Assembly: GCA_018970625.1 (NCBI GenBank) | Contig: JAGWVZ010000210.1 | Location: 1-6,439 of the forward strand | Source: Myxococcales bacterium | GTDB lineage: Bacteria > Myxococcota > Bradymonadia > REDH01 | Direction: 5' to 3' | Length of the DNA: 6,439 bases | Shown here: piece by piece, positions 6,221 to 6,439 of the stretch | Layout of the letters: each line of letters starts with the position of its first letter | Numbering within the stretch: the first letter of the stretch is position 1 | Notes under the pieces: generated by a model | What the model was told of the DNA's origin: nothing | The model's database searches: none | Seen by the model: the letters and a program-made list of their open reading frames with translations, nothing else | Position numbers and translations under genes: made by a program

Positions 6221-6439
6221 TCGTGATCTCGACGCAGGAGCTTGCCGCTCTGATATTTCGCATTGAATGCAACGACAGGTCATAGCGGAGTTTCTTCACA
6301 CATTTATTTTTTCACGTGCCACCGTGAATCATCCGAATATCACCAACCTACTCACCCACCGAGCGTCGCCTGATGGTTACCGAGCCTTTGCCAACTGCCG
6401 CTGACAGCATACCTGCGCACGATGATTGGCGGCGGCAGG
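6221..6439. other. Non-coding right end, no gene found
   Basis: In these 219 bases after the lipoprotein stop I see no supported gene. A weak hairpin, GAGC (6238-6241) with GCTC (6247-6250), is followed by TGATATTT and could help end transcription of the lipoprotein gene. On the minus strand all three frames are open for about 20-29 codons from the right edge before stopping, so the tail of a gene entering from the right cannot be excluded. Confidence 0.4.
6311..6328. repeat. Perfect 6-base inverted repeat next to a T-rich run
   Basis: TTCACG (6311-6316) and CGTGAA (6323-6328) flank TGCCAC. The T-rich run precedes the stem on the plus strand, so it reads as an A-run after the stem on the minus strand. 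In neither direction does it have the layout of an intrinsic terminator; a protein-binding site is possible. Confidence 0.3.

Noticed and set aside
6027..6299. 90-residue minus-strand open frame over the end of the lipoprotein gene
   Set aside because: Most of it is antisense to the 4490-6220 coding sequence, and its product shows no recognisable domain.
6267..6404. 45-codon plus-strand frame starting at the ATG at 6267
   Set aside because: There is no ribosome binding site upstream and no recognisable product.
1..6439. tRNA, rRNA, CRISPR array, insertion sequence, integrase or toxin-antitoxin content
   Set aside because: On reading both strands I found no cloverleaf-like tRNA sequence, no regularly spaced direct repeats, no transposase or recombinase motifs and no paired small genes.

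Overview
The window holds four protein genes and no RNA genes, mobile elements or CRISPR arrays that I can see. Three of the four genes encode lipoproteins with clear type II signal peptides. Each is followed by a low-complexity tether rich in Asp, Ser, Thr, Ala and Gly. The sequence looks GC-rich by eye (not computed). Asp-Ala-rich tethers and a high density of lipoproteins of unknown function are common in Gram-negative deltaproteobacterial lineages such as Myxococcota and Bradymonadota. I suggest that kind of organism with modest confidence; no marker gene settles it.

Layout, left to right. (1) Positions 1-893, minus strand: the N-terminal 297 residues of an exported alpha/beta-hydrolase lipoprotein of the LpqC / PHB-depolymerase / feruloyl-esterase family, cut by the left edge. 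(2) 894-1136: a divergent intergenic region with a long-spaced inverted repeat. (3) 1137-2399, plus strand: a complete CoA-transferase of the acetyl-CoA hydrolase / 4-hydroxybutyrate CoA-transferase family. (4) 2400-2531: a convergent gap with a possible terminator hairpin. (5) 2532-4202, minus strand: a PQQ-like beta-propeller lipoprotein. (6) 4203-4489: a second divergent intergenic region with two adjacent dyads and a promoter candidate. (7) 4490-6220, plus strand: a second large lipoprotein, probably a distant paralogue of (5). (8) 6221-6439: no gene found.

How they may work together is inference. The divergent esterase and CoA-transferase could form an ester or hydroxyalkanoate catabolism pair: surface hydrolysis of a polyester or ester, then CoA activation of the released acid in the cytoplasm. 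The two propeller-like lipoproteins are back to back over a shared promoter region and look like a duplicated, diverged pair of unknown function. Three genes have long in-frame upstream extensions (to 903, 4352 and 4268). Ribosome binding sites, signal peptides and family boundaries place the true starts downstream, at 1137, 4202 and 4490. I found no convincing new defence, mobile or RNA-based system; the paralogous lipoprotein pair is the least explained content.
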